The position numbers were made by a program, and so were the translations under genes. Of a stretch of 64,000 nt of DNA, positions 37,676-47,823 are shown in pieces. Every line of letters begins with the position of its first letter. The first letter of the stretch is position 1. Origin of the DNA: Diplonema japonicum (Eukaryota; Euglenozoa; Diplonemea; Diplonemida; Diplonemidae); NCBI GenBank assembly GCA_964019335.1, contig OZ025686.1:62001-126000 (forward strand). Reading direction: 5' to 3'. The notes under the pieces are model-generated. The model ran no database searches and was not told the DNA's origin. It saw only the letters and a program-made list of their open reading frames with translations.

Positions 37676-40600
37676 TCACTTCTCGAAGACCTGATAAGCC
37701 GGCAGCCCCAGACCCTTCAGAGCAGCCAACCTTCTGACGGCTTCCATGCTGTCGACGGGCATGAGAGATGAGGCGAGATACCCAGACAGGCTGCTAGGTG
37801 TCGCAGCAGCGATTGCCGTTGGTGAAGGGGCGTACAGTGCAACGTGGTAGAGAGCACGTGGTGGGAGATGTGCAAGGAGCTCGTCTGACATGAACGAGAT
37901 GGTGCTGTCCTCTTCGAAAACGTAAGCTGACAACTTGTGCACCGCTATGACGTGCAGCAGGTTCGCGGGGTTCAGGTCCCGAACAGAGATCATCAACGCC
38001 GCCTCCTTAGCCTCTTCAGCCTCCATCTCCTCTTTTCCAATGTACTCACCCAGCCCCAACCACAACCTATCGAGGGTTGCATCCACACCAAAGCACGTCC
38101 CCGCAGCATGGCACAGCAACGCTGACCCCATGCTTTCCATGATTGCTGTTCTGAAGTCCTTCGGGAACGCTTGGCCTAAAAACAGTAAGCACACCGCATT
38201 GTAGACCCCATCGGAGCCACCGCCGCTCTCATACTCCTGGAGGAATCGTTTCAGCGGCTGGATGGGGCTCTCCCCCATGCGCGTGCTCCAACTGTCGTCG
38301 ATGACAGTTCGTTTCTCCACGATCTCCGCGAGGTACGGCAGCAGCGACATGTAGGAACCCTCTTGGTTGAAAATTCCCGTCGAGCGCAACACGGCTTCCC
38401 TCCAATCCAGCTTTGTAAGGTATGTTGCGGGGTCTTTCACGATGTTGCTCAACCAGGAACCCCACTCTAGCAACACGGCGCTTGAGGTGCCGTACTTAGT
38501 CTTCACAGTGAGCATCCTGCCCTCGGCCTCGTCCTCAGGGACATCGACCACCGCCACGAAGGGCCATTCTAGTTGCGGCTCTAGCCTGCCTGGACGGTAC
38601 CTCATGAACAGCGGTTCGGTTTGCAGCAGCCTTTCGGTGTAGCTCCCCGTGAAGTAATGTTGCAGTGCGGGGTACTCCTTCATTGTGACGCTTAGCAATT
38701 CAGTAAACAGCTTACCGTCCGCAGGCTGCAGGAAGAGAGAAAGGTTCAGAGAAACACCCGCCATCTTGTTGTGCTGTGCCACAGCAGCAGCCAGGGACAC
38801 CACGGGACGGAGGATGGCTGCGTTGATTCGAGAGTCCCTCTTCGGGAGCAAGGAATGCTTCACTGCCGCTTCACCAAGGCCTACCACCACCTCGTCTGGT
38901 ATCAGGAGATCCTTTATAACCCTCTCCAGTCCCTTCTCTGCAACCTTCCTGACCACGACATCTAATCCGGTCATGGCCTGCAGGAACCTGACAACCTGGT
39001 TGGCCCACGATACCTTCAGTAGCTCAGTCTTGAGTTCCACAGTGAGCGGTTCCCAACGGACGCAGTTGGGTGTGGACTGAGGAGAGGACTTGAAAGCTCG
39101 TAGCAAGAGAGCATACGAGCAGCTGGAGACAGAAAAGGTTGGGAGCAGTGACTCAATCACAGAGACGAGGTGCTCGAGATTGGTTACAGTACCGGGAAGG
39201 GAATGCGTGGCATGCACAATCAGACGCATGCATGCAGCGGAGAAGGTGTAATAGTTGTCTGCTGTGAGGGGCATAGTGGCGAGGATAGGCGGGATGTCTC
39301 GCAATGCGAAGTCAATGAGCCCCACCTGCTGCTTGCCCTCGAGCGTCTCCTCCAGATTATAGGTAACGGCCTGCGCATCAAACACCAATACAGCTTCCGT
39401 GAACTTACAACGTGCCAAAACGGCCAAAGATCCGAACATCCCGGGAACCATGTGCTTGGAGCACAAGCCAGCTAGCACTGCGTTCCTCAGGAACATTAGA
39501 GCGGCCTTGACATGGCTCTCAGCCCTGCCTTCAACCTTACCCTTCATCTCCACCGTGGCAGCTATTACACTTGTAGCTTTTGAGATAGCGCCGTTCTCTT
39601 TAACGATAACTGCCACCTCAGCTGAGGACTTCAAGAAGTTGGTCAACACCAGCAGCGCCACTTCTGAGAGATGAATAATGCTTTCGTCGTTCACTGCTGG
39701 GGAGATGATATTTATCAGAGTTTCAATAAGCTTAGGAGCTGCGGCGAGTGCCTCTGCAGCTGACCTCGAGAGTGACAGGTGGTGGAATATGTTTAGAATG
39801 GCAAGGGGGACCCATGGTGTTGCTTCGCTGGGGTGTGTGAGCAGATACCTCAGCCGCGTGGAATACTGTGTCTTGGCTACTGTGTCCAGCATCTCGCACT
39901 GCGCGACAGAAGCAAGCTCGTGGAGGCTCTCAATAGGTTCCCAGAGCTGCGCCTTGGGGACAGAAGCGATGGGGTCTGTTGGCTGCGATAGCTTGCACAC
40001 CCCCAAACCGAAGACAGTCCTCTCGTCGTACCACGAGGACAGGGATGTGTAGCGTCCGGTGTCAGAGATGGTCTGCAACAAGGCATGCCAGGAAGCTTCG
40101 TCTTTACGCTCTGTGACCTTCTCGAGGATGCGGATAACATCTGCCTGCTGGGAGAGGCTGTCCGCGTCGAGTGCAAGGCGGAGAGCGAGGATGAACTGCG
40201 CGGCGACTGTTGGGTCAGAGGTGGCGACTTCGTATCCGACATGCGGTACCGCGAGTAGCTTACTAAGGCAAGCATTCCGCTGGCTGCTGTTCCTGCTTCG
40301 TAGCATCACCGCAGAGGCCGCCACCACTGAGTTCTCCTCAAGCATGCCATCTTGCAACACCTTGTCCGGGAGAGGGTCCGTAGTCATCTGCCCCTTGTCC
40401 CACACCTCATCTGTTGTCATTGGCGCCGGTGTTCTGGCAGTCCCTTTCTTAGCGTACCTCCTTTCTGTCCTGTGTTTCGCAGTAGGAAAGCCACCTGCAT
40501 GCTGCGGCATCACCATCGGAGGTGGGCCAGTTGGAGTCCGAAGCTTGATGTCCTGAAGAACAGGAGGCTGCAATATCGACGGAGCCTTGGGCTTCTCCAT
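37676..40600 (-). CDS. large alpha-helical protein, possibly RPAP1-like
   Basis: 974 residues from the ATG at 40600, intronless and mostly helical like HEAT/ARM repeats. Near residue 60 to 100 is a segment with MTTDEVWDKG...LPDKVL that resembles the RPAP1 N-terminal box, and LNIFHHLSLSRSAAEAL and PANLLHVIAVHKLSAYVFEED resemble later RPAP1 blocks. RPAP1 links RNA polymerase II assembly and Mediator. The match is by eye and partial; any HEAT-repeat scaffold is possible. CCCCTTCAG ends eight bases before the ATG. Confidence 0.5.
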   Translation of the reverse strand: MEKPKAPSILQPPVLQDIKLRTPTGPPPMVMPQHAGGFPTAKHRTERRYAKKGTARTPAPMTTDEVWDKGQMTTDPLPDKVLQDGMLEENSVVAASAVMLRSRNSSQRNACLSKLLAVPHVGYEVATSDPTVAAQFILALRLALDADSLSQQADVIRILEKVTERKDEASWHALLQTISDTGRYTSLSSWYDERTVFGLGVCKLSQPTDPIASVPKAQLWEPIESLHELASVAQCEMLDTVAKTQYSTRLRYLLTHPSEATPWVPLAILNIFHHLSLSRSAAEALAAAPKLIETLINIISPAVNDESIIHLSEVALLVLTNFLKSSAEVAVIVKENGAISKATSVIAATVEMKGKVEGRAESHVKAALMFLRNAVLAGLCSKHMVPGMFGSLAVLARCKFTEAVLVFDAQAVTYNLEETLEGKQQVGLIDFALRDIPPILATMPLTADNYYTFSAACMRLIVHATHSLPGTVTNLEHLVSVIESLLPTFSVSSCSYALLLRAFKSSPQSTPNCVRWEPLTVELKTELLKVSWANQVVRFLQAMTGLDVVVRKVAEKGLERVIKDLLIPDEVVVGLGEAAVKHSLLPKRDSRINAAILRPVVSLAAAVAQHNKMAGVSLNLSLFLQPADGKLFTELLSVTMKEYPALQHYFTGSYTERLLQTEPLFMRYRPGRLEPQLEWPFVAVVDVPEDEAEGRMLTVKTKYGTSSAVLLEWGSWLSNIVKDPATYLTKLDWREAVLRSTGIFNQEGSYMSLLPYLAEIVEKRTVIDDSWSTRMGESPIQPLKRFLQEYESGGGSDGVYNAVCLLFLGQAFPKDFRTAIMESMGSALLCHAAGTCFGVDATLDRLWLGLGEYIGKEEMEAEEAKEAALMISVRDLNPANLLHVIAVHKLSAYVFEEDSTISFMSDELLAHLPPRALYHVALYAPSPTAIAAATPSSLSGYLASSLMPVDSMEAVRRLAALKGLGLPAYQVFEK

Positions 40601-40608
40601 GTTCACAC

Positions 40609-40617
40609 CTGAAGGGG
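40609..40617 (-). promoter_or_regulatory. acceptor-like site before the RPAP1-like gene
   Basis: CCCCTTCAG on the minus strand, eight bases upstream of the ATG. Confidence 0.35.
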
Positions 40618-40681
40618 TATGGCAGTGTGAATGGGTTCGCACAAAAGGAATACTATAAAACTGATCGCTTTAACCAACAGA

Positions 40682-41007
40682 TCACTGGACCGGTCCTACT
40701 AATCTCTCCACTTTGTCATATTTTTCTTCCTTGATAAGGTTAGTAACTTCATCTCTCTTCTGCATTGTCGCAACGTATGTTTCATAGAATTTCTTCACGC
40801 ATCTGCTCATGCAAGTTTTTTCCCCTGGGAAAGTGGAGATCAAATGGGTTGTGTTGGGGACGGCATACCTAGCTCCATCGACGCCTCGTGTTTAAAGCTG
40901 GTCGCACACCTCCTGAAGCACACATCGTTGGCCGACTTCGAAGGGTTCGTGAGCCCCTCGCCTGCCACTATTGTTGCATATGTCGAACCCTCCTCGTACG
41001 CCGACAT
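40682..41007 (-). CDS. small Tim chaperone (Tim9/10 family, Tim10-like)
   Basis: Two exons (41007-40869, 40824-40682) joined by a 44-nt intron (40825-40868, GTATG...CCCAG) give 93 residues. The twin CX3C motif is C30-FRR-C34 and C51-MSR-C55, with 16 residues between, the signature of the intermembrane-space chaperones that escort hydrophobic precursors to TIM22 or SAM. The GEKTCMSRCVKKFYETY block is closest to Tim10. The gene is invisible unless the intron is removed. Tim8/13 membership is possible. Confidence 0.88.
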
Positions 41008-41127
41008 TTTCTTTTTCCCTGTTGCAATGTGAAATGATGGGAACAACACAGGAGGGGAATGAGTACTGAAGCAAAACCCGCAGCGCTCTTGCGTTGAAAA
41101 AGTCACAAAATTAAGCTCCAAACAGTT

Positions 41128-41487
41128 TCACATCCTGCTGTTCTCACCGTTCATCTCAACAAGCACGCACCCTTCATGCATGGCCAGTTGTTCTTTCTTA
41201 CAGGTCTCTCTTAAAGCATCACTGCATGCCCCAGGCTGGAACCACACGTTCTTGACACCAAGACTCACCGCGTCTGCCAGCACCGCCTCTCCCTTTACAG
41301 GATTGATCACGAAGTTCACCACGTCAACTGGCACCTTGATGTCCTTCAGCGACTCTCCGTTCTTCGGTGTGATTGCGTGCACTGTTTTCCCGTGCTGTTT
41401 TAGGTGTGCCACCAGCTGTCCTGCGACGGGGTTCACACCGTGGTTCCCCACCACTGCCCACGTCGTGCGCTTCATCATTCCAGCCAT
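41128..41487 (-). CDS. CoA-binding (Rossmann) domain protein, YccU type
   Basis: 119 residues from the ATG at 41487. WAVVGNHGVNPVAGQLVAHL (Gly-rich loop), VHAITPKNGESLKDIKV, VDVVNFVINP, VKNVWFQPGACSDALRE and GCVLVE cover the whole CoA_binding_2 fold, known from bacterial YccU-like proteins and the N-terminus of acyl-CoA synthetases (ADP-forming). Physiological role unknown. TTCCCCAG lies about 27 nt upstream of the ATG. The start is 53 bp from the preceding gene's stop. Confidence 0.82.
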   Translation of the reverse strand: MAGMMKRTTWAVVGNHGVNPVAGQLVAHLKQHGKTVHAITPKNGESLKDIKVPVDVVNFVINPVKGEAVLADAVSLGVKNVWFQPGACSDALRETCKKEQLAMHEGCVLVEMNGENSRM

Positions 41488-41540
41488 ATCCCCAGTCCTT
41501 TGTGTGATGTACTGGGGAACAGCAAACAACTGAATATTAA

Positions 41541-42368
41541 TTAGCACAGAGGCTCTATGGGTTTGGCCTTGCGTACCTTTCTATTCATACGGGCTATCGA
41601 CTTGCGGTACTTCACAGTAGCAGGCCCCATGACGAGCATGTAGGTCTCACGCGAGATGGAGGTGTCGGCACGGATGGCGTGTGTCAGTCCTACGCGTGCC
41701 TCGGCCTTTAGCTCGAAGGCAAGAAGCATTTTGATGTAAGTTTCACATGCCGAAGAAGATATCCGTACACCGTCGTCTACGAACTTCTTGAAGACCTTCT
41801 GTGCCGTGCTGGGTAAAGGGATGCAGCAGCAGCAATGCAAAAGCGACGAAGCGGAGATGGGGCCAGCCTCGTGTTCCTCGCTCAGGTTTTCTATCTTCTT
41901 CATCACAGTCTTGCCCAGGGCAGCACGTTCTCCTTGGTTACGCTTCAGCCCCCATCCCGCAAGCTCTCTCCCGATATGCTCGATAATGCAGCCCAATGCC
42001 GCATCCGTGAGATACACGCCCTCCTCTGTCAGGTTCTCAAGGATCTTCAAAGGATGCCCGCCCTCTTGCAGCACTCGTAGCACATCTGTTTTACCCATTT
42101 CACCCTCCGGCACCACTTCTCCATGCTCCACCTTCGTTTTCTCAGTTGTCTCGTTCATTCTTGGCTCTTTTTTCTTCTTCAAGTACTTATCCCGTGCCCA
42201 CTTTTCATCCACTGCGGGTTCAAACTTCCCGTGCAGCTTCTTCGTCGTCTCGCTGACATACACCGCCTCGTCACGCACCGCGTCGGCTGATGGTGCCGTG
42301 GGTGCCGCTGCAGGCCATAGGCTGGGCTTAGCTCGTGTGATGGGGCGAAGCCTGCGGAGGTTGTGCAT
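41541..42368 (-). CDS. probable mitochondrial protein of unknown function
   Basis: 275 residues from the ATG at 42368, which CTCCTTCAG precedes by ten bases. The N-terminus (MHNLRRLRPITRAKPSLW) is Arg-rich, lacks acidic residues for about 40 positions and looks like a mitochondrial presequence. The C-terminal two thirds is helical with PPR/TPR-like spacing (VFKKFVDDGVRISSSACETY and onward). No clear family. A mitochondrial RNA- or ribosome-related role is a guess. Confidence 0.55.
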   Translation of the reverse strand: MHNLRRLRPITRAKPSLWPAAAPTAPSADAVRDEAVYVSETTKKLHGKFEPAVDEKWARDKYLKKKKEPRMNETTEKTKVEHGEVVPEGEMGKTDVLRVLQEGGHPLKILENLTEEGVYLTDAALGCIIEHIGRELAGWGLKRNQGERAALGKTVMKKIENLSEEHEAGPISASSLLHCCCCIPLPSTAQKVFKKFVDDGVRISSSACETYIKMLLAFELKAEARVGLTHAIRADTSISRETYMLVMGPATVKYRKSIARMNRKVRKAKPIEPLC

Positions 42369-42472
42369 TGGCACCCTCTGAAGGAGATAAAGAAGTGAAA
42401 CAAATACTACACACAACAGTGTAAAGAGAAACTACTGCTACAAGAAGGGAAACATAACAGACACTCTATTTT

Positions 42473-44212
42473 CTATTTAGAATCATGGTTCTGCCGTTCT
42501 GGGAAGGTAAAAAGGATGGGGTTCTGCCGCTGGGGAGAAGGAGGCATCAAGATGTCTTCGTCGTCGTCGTCACGCGGAGGGCGCTCGTTGTCAAATGCGG
42601 AGGAGACCCCACGTGGCATTCTTTGGTTGGCTTTGAGGCGGCCTGAGTGGATCCATTCCTTGTGGCGGTCTGTTTCCTGCGATCTGCGGACCCACGTGGC
42701 ACAGCACCACACGAGGATGATGCAGATGATGATCACAATGATGATGACGGCGGCGATCAAGAACCCGAAGTCAGACGAGCTCTCACTGTCGCTCTCTTTC
42801 GGAGTGGCCACGGGCGTCTGGGGCAGCTGTATGGGCGAAGGAGGGGGCAGGTTGTTGAAGCTCACACCATTGGCAAGACCCCTTCCTGTTGCAGGGTCGC
42901 CATTCGTGTTTGTGATATTAGCAGTATCAGCTATGTACACCTGGGCAATGAGGGGGTCCACTCGACCGTTGAAGAGATTTGTGAACGAGATGACGTACGT
43001 GTTGGAATTTCTCCACGTCCCCGTGAATCCTTCAGGTCGCCCGAACGTCTGTCTCGAGCCTGACACGCCGAACATACGCAGCACCTCATAAGCACTGTCT
43101 GCGACAGAGCCTTGCTGCACTGCGTCTGTCCCAATCTGCGTTGGCTGGTCGAACACGATCTCGACCCCGCCGATGGATATCGCCCGCCTCGCGCACTGCA
43201 AGATGCCCGCCCGCAGTGCGACCCACCCCACCCAGGACACGATGCCGATACGGATGTGCCTTGCGGCGAAGGGCGGCTCCGTCTTCACAGAGATCTTCGA
43301 GTTCAGATCATGCGACGCGGATAGAGTCTTCCCGCCCTCCACGCTGTTCCAGTTCACGGTGTCCCTTGAGTACAGCAGCGTCACCCCCGTTGACCACCCT
43401 GCCACCTGCTGCGGGCTGTTTGCACCTTGTAGCACCACTCCGCTCATGAGCATGATCTCCCCTGCGTCCAGCTCGTACCACTGCCCTGTCGTGTTTGTGC
43501 TCACCCACCCAGAGCCGTCCAGACGTCCCTTGTGCCACCCCGTTCCTGGGATGCCCTGGTTTGGGGCGCAGTTCGAAGTGCAAGAGTAGTATGTGCTGCT
43601 TGCTTTCCTTTTGTTGTCAGCTGGGTTTAGTGTAGCGAATTCAATGCACGCTGCGTTGCTCTGTACCTGCGAGACGACATTGACATCGACGATGGCTGGC
43701 CCACGAGGAGGCGAGGGCGTGGGCTGTGCGCCGACGACAAGGGTGGGAGTGGGCTCATCTGGGATGGTGAGGGTCGGGGTGGGTAAGTCCTGCGGAGGGA
43801 TCAGTGTCGGGGTCTTGGTGAAGTCTGACGGAACGATGAAGGGTGGCAGGACGAAGACAGGAGGATCCACAGGGGGCTGCATGCCAGTCACAGTGCACAC
43901 AACCTGCAGGTTCGTCACACTCCCAGAGACGTCGCTCCCCCCAGGGTTCCACGACAGTTGGTTGTCTATCACAAGACACCCGCGGGGAAGCTGTGCCTTC
44001 GGTTTCACAAGAAGCGAGTCCGGTGTCGTGAGGTCGGGTGGCGTCACCACAGTTGTCGTCAGCCCTTCTTGAAAGGCACCTTGGCCACATTCATTCTTGT
44101 CGACAGGCACCCTTGTCCATGCTAATGGACACGAGGCACTTGTCACGTGAAACGATAAAGGCGTGGGTGGTCCCCCGACGGCCAGCGCGGCAAACAGCAA
44201 CGAGACATACAT
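42473..44212 (-). CDS. type I membrane protein with discoidin (F5/8C) domain
   Basis: 579 residues: a signal peptide (MYVSLLFAALAVG), a Cys-containing Pro/Thr-rich ectodomain, a discoidin or F5/8 type C jelly-roll domain about 195-335 (ASSTYY start, SGWVSTNTTGQWYELDAG core, ARHIRIGIVSWVGWVALRAGI end), a further extracellular region, then one transmembrane helix of about 25 residues (FLIAAVIIIVIIICIILVW). The short cytoplasmic tail has an acidic DDDDEDI patch. Carbohydrate or lipid binding at the cell surface is expected. Confidence 0.85.
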   Translation of the reverse strand: MYVSLLFAALAVGGPPTPLSFHVTSASCPLAWTRVPVDKNECGQGAFQEGLTTTVVTPPDLTTPDSLLVKPKAQLPRGCLVIDNQLSWNPGGSDVSGSVTNLQVVCTVTGMQPPVDPPVFVLPPFIVPSDFTKTPTLIPPQDLPTPTLTIPDEPTPTLVVGAQPTPSPPRGPAIVDVNVVSQVQSNAACIEFATLNPADNKRKASSTYYSCTSNCAPNQGIPGTGWHKGRLDGSGWVSTNTTGQWYELDAGEIMLMSGVVLQGANSPQQVAGWSTGVTLLYSRDTVNWNSVEGGKTLSASHDLNSKISVKTEPPFAARHIRIGIVSWVGWVALRAGILQCARRAISIGGVEIVFDQPTQIGTDAVQQGSVADSAYEVLRMFGVSGSRQTFGRPEGFTGTWRNSNTYVISFTNLFNGRVDPLIAQVYIADTANITNTNGDPATGRGLANGVSFNNLPPPSPIQLPQTPVATPKESDSESSSDFGFLIAAVIIIVIIICIILVWCCATWVRRSQETDRHKEWIHSGRLKANQRMPRGVSSAFDNERPPRDDDDEDILMPPSPQRQNPILFTFPERQNHDSK

Positions 44213-44442
44213 GGGACAGCTGCACTCAGAGCATTCTCTCCCTTCTTTTCTCTTTAAAAAAAAGGGTGCTTCCTTTCATTGTCGGGATTCTTGACGCTCG
44301 CAAGACATTAAAGAAAATAACATAATAAATAAAAAAAAAAAAAACACTGCTCCAACCACAGTGACTACACGATTAGACCTGCTTATCGTCTCGTTGCAGG
44401 AAGGCTGCGCCTAGAAACCAGTTTGGCGGAAGGCCTCCCTTC

Positions 44443-44764
44443 CTAGCTGAACGTGGCTGCGTCCACTGCGGCCATGTTGCCGAATTGGGTTGCCTGTGTT
44501 TGCGTGACTGCTTCTCGATGTTTCTTGTCATACCGTGTCCAGTGCCAGTGACATCATCTGCAGGCAGCTGTGGACAGCGACTCTCACGTGTCGCAGCGTG
44601 GACCCCTTGTACAGCACCACTATGCTGTCCCCTTCGACGGTTATCTCTCGCACCACTTTGTCAGGCGACAGTTCTTTATCGACAAGCAAAGCCTGCTGCA
44701 CCAGCACTGCGTGAGCGTTGGGGCAGGGCACCGCCATCCTATATGAGATGGGAAAGGCTTCCAT
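44443..44764 (-). CDS. PCC1: KEOPS complex subunit Pcc1
   Basis: Two exons (44764-44534, 44493-44443) joined by a 40-nt intron (44494-44533, GTATG...CACAG) give 93 residues, normal for Pcc1/LAGE3/CTAG-family proteins. VDKELSPDKVVREITVEGD, then LYKGSTLRHVRVAVHSCLQM and MSLALDT, follow the family's beta-alpha-beta-beta-alpha pattern. KEOPS makes the t6A modification of tRNA, and Pcc1 is its dimerisation subunit. Without the intron the protein would stop right after the last conserved helix begins. Confidence 0.85.
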
Positions 44765-44857
44765 GTTTTGTTTTGTCCCTCCCCCCGTCCCCTCCTTTCC
44801 TTTTCGATCTTTTGATTTCGACAGGGGGGAAGAAAATAAAATAAAGGAGTGTAAATG

Positions 44858-45133
44858 TCAAAAACTCTCAAGAAACTCACCGGTTCGCCGTATGCTCTCG
44901 CGCACTGCGCATGGTGTCCCTTGTATGCTGTTGCATCTCTCTACTACGCCTTGTACTGTCTCCTTGGCCTTCTCCAGGGTTTTCAAATTGGCTTCTTCCA
45001 GATCTATGCTGCCTTCAGTGCCCGTTCCTGTTATACTTGAGAATTCTTCCAACCAGGTATCTTCCAATACTTCCCTTGCCATCGCCTCCTTTGTGTGAAG
45101 ATGCAGACCTCCCCTGGGCCAGGAGCGGGACAT
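44858..45133 (-). CDS. small helical protein of unknown function
   Basis: 91 residues, mostly one amphipathic helical stretch (MAREVLEDTWLEEF, then LEEANLKTLEKAKETVQGVVE). Not recognised. A GTGAGT donor-like sequence sits eight codons before the stop, so the C-terminus could continue, but no acceptor in frame was found before Pcc1. Confidence 0.45.
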   Translation of the reverse strand: MSRSWPRGGLHLHTKEAMAREVLEDTWLEEFSSITGTGTEGSIDLEEANLKTLEKAKETVQGVVERCNSIQGTPCAVRESIRRTGEFLESF

Positions 45134-45915
45134 GTTGATATTTTATATCAACCCTCCTTGCGGTACAAATTATTGATTTTTTTATTTCCCCCCCGTGCAT
45201 TTTGTGTTGCTAGAAAAATCTTAAAATAAAGAAAAGGGGGAAAGGAAAGAAAAGAAATATGGAAAAGGGAGAGGGGGGGAGGGGGGGGGGGGGCAAAACA
45301 TAGAGCGAGAGGCGGAGGGGGGAAGAGACACCAATGCCACATTACAAAAAAAAAAAACTTCAAAAAAAAAATAAAAAAATAATAAAAGAGAGACAGTCCT
45401 GCTTGAGACAGCCTCGTAAAGAAAGAGAAAAAGGTGCATTCTGAAAATATCTTTCATTTCTTCAGTAAATATCCCTTCCCTTTTTTTCTTTTTTTTTTCT
45501 CCTTTCTCCCCCCGCCCGTATCTCCTTGGTTTTTTTTTTTTTTTTAAAGATAACCAGACATTTGTTTGTGTTGCGTTTGTTTGTGCTTTTTTTTTTCCTT
45601 TTTTTTTTTCTTTGAGCGTGGGGAAGGGGTGGGAGAAGAAACCCGGGAGGGACAAAAAAAATATAAAAATTAGAATTTCTTTTTTTTTTTCTTCTCCCCC
45701 TCTTTTCTTTTTCCTCCCTCTTGGGGAAAAAAAAATACCACGGGGTCAGGGAAGAAAGAAGAAAAAAAAAAAGAGAAAAAAAAGCAGGTGTTGGTATGGG
45801 GGTAGAAAGAAAGATGAAATCTTGAAAGAAACAAAAAAAAAAAAAACAAAAAAAATATATGAGTTAAAGGAGGCCGGTGTTGGCGGCGCCCTGCACAAGA
45901 ACTGTCTACTTGATT

Positions 45916-46180
45916 TTAGGGGGCGCGCCGCGGCCGAGTTGTAGCTTCTTCTGCGTTCCGCGTCGTGTCCTTAATGCGTGCGGTGTACAGCTCAACCCCA
46001 GCCGGTGCGTCCCGGGTAACCAAGATTCTGCGCTCGTGCAGTTTGCTGCCTGTTCGTCACCCTGAGCATCTGCATTATGTTCTTCCACTCGGGCGCTACC
46101 GGTGATGACCGACGAGGAGGTCAACAGCGAACAACACATCTGATGTACTTCTTATATTTCCATGTTATCCCCACCACCTG
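45916..46180 (-). CDS. possible terminal exons of an unrecognised small gene
   Basis: A GC-balanced island. On the minus strand a textbook acceptor (TTTCTTTTTTTTCAG) is followed by GTGGTGGGGATAACATGG, reading VVGITWKYKKYIR. Assuming an intron from GTGTTG to CGAACAG, the frame resumes as SKLHERRILVTRDAPAGVEL, then YTARIKDTTRNAEEATTRP, and stops at 45916. A continuous 77-codon frame ending at 45906 is the alternative, as is a non-coding RNA. The product is not recognised. Confidence 0.3.
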
Positions 46181-46874
46181 AAAAAAAAGAAAGGAGGTAT
46201 CTGTTAATATTAGGTATTTTAATCAGTGATTTCTCGTTGCTTCTTTATTTTTTTTCCTGCGAAAAAAAAAAGAGGGGTCAAGGTAAAGGGATGTGTGAAA
46301 AAGAAAAAAAAAATTAGTACAAAAAAAATGTATTACACACACCCCCCCGCACCCACTCTTCATTTTTATCTTTTCCTTCGGAGCAAAAAAAAAGGTACGC
46401 TTCATTAGAAAGAAAACTTTGATTCATATTTTTTTACGGGGGGGGAGGGGGGAGGGGCGGGCACTTTTTTTTCCATTTTCGTATTCTTTTTTTCTTTCTT
46501 TCCCCCCCCCCCCCATTCTTTTCTGGCCAATGAAAAAATAAAAATAGTGTAAGAAATGTAAAGAATTTAAACTCAGGTCGCACTTTTTCTTCTTTTTTTT
46601 TCCTTCTTCTTCCTCCAAGCATTGTCGTGCCCTGCCCAGGAAAAAAAAAATGCCCCTAACAAAATAAATTATGAAAATATTACTTTTTTTTTTCCCCACT
46701 TCTTTTTCTTTTTTTTTAAAGATTATGTTTTGCACCTCCCATACAAAGATGGGGGTTCAAAAAAAAAATATAATAAGGCTCATTTCTTTTTTTTTTTCTT
46801 TTTTCCTAGAATGACGGATCGGTACTTCTTTCTTTATTCTTTTTTTTCTATGGATAGAGAGAGGAGGGGAGAAC

Positions 46875-46896
46875 GGGGGGGGGGGGGGGGGGGGGG
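46875..46896. repeat. poly-G tract (G22 on plus strand)
   Basis: A run of 22 G in the desert. Confidence 0.9.
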
Positions 46897-47823
46897 AATG
46901 AATGAGAGGTGAAAATCCATGTAGGTTTTTGGTGTGCGCGCTTTTTTCTTTTATTTTACCCCCGTTTTTTTTTCTTTCCTTGATAGAAGGTAGAAGGAAA
47001 AAAAAGGGGTAAATAAAAAAAAAAAAAAAAAAAGACAAAAAGGGGGGAAGAAGGGTACGTCTAAAGGGAACCAAGAATCGACTTTTTTTTTTTTATAACC
47101 TTCCTGGTATGTGAACACCCATAATTTCACAGAGGTGCAGTCATGTGGGCGGGCGCTCAAGCATTTTGAGACGAGGGGAAAAAAAAAGGGGGGGGGAGGA
47201 ACTGACAATAAAAAACAAATGGAAGAAGTAAAAAAAAAAAAAAAATAAATAATAATAATAAACCCTCCCACCCACCTAGTGCCACCAAAATACATTTTTA
47301 GAAAGTTTTACTGTGAAGAATGACATTGCCCATTGTCCCCCCCCCTATTGTCATCGTCTTTTCTTCTAACCTGATCACACTAGGCAGGGAGAAGAGGGGT
47401 TTAAAAACGAACGAAGGCTATTTTAAGTTTTATGTTCCAGTTTTTTGTTCTCTTAAGGGGGGGGGGGGGGAATTGAAGAAGATGGAAAATTGGTAGGAAG
47501 AGAGAAAATGAGAAAAAGAAGAAAAAAAAATCTTTTTTTTTCCTCTCGTCCCTTTTCCACAGCCTTTTCTGCTTCTTCTTCTCCTCTCAAGAAAGTTGAT
47601 TCGCGGTAAAAATTGTGAAGATACCTTCTCTCCTCCAAGCCGCAGAAGGGGTACGGGGAAGGAGAGATGGGAACTGAGTGTTCAATACTGACCTTGCTTT
47701 TTTTTTTTTTTTTTTTTCTTTTTTTTTTTTTTTTAAATACTTACTGTGAGACGGGGTATGGAGAAATGGGGTAAAAAAAAAAACTTGAATCGCATGGTTC
47801 CACTTCTTTTTTTTTTTTTTTTT

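Larger units (their letters stand above)
45134..47823. other. homopolymer-rich desert with a GC-richer island
   Basis: About 2.7 kb of A, T and G runs, including a G22 run at 46875-46896. Two short stretches stand out from the background: 45906-46190 and 47095-47165. See the separate entry for the first. No other gene-like sequence seen. Confidence 0.5.

Noticed and set aside
44443-45133. Pcc1 and the small upstream gene as one spliced gene
   Set aside because: The GTGAGT donor near 44880 leaves the frame one base out of phase with the only acceptor-like site (CATATAG) before Pcc1.
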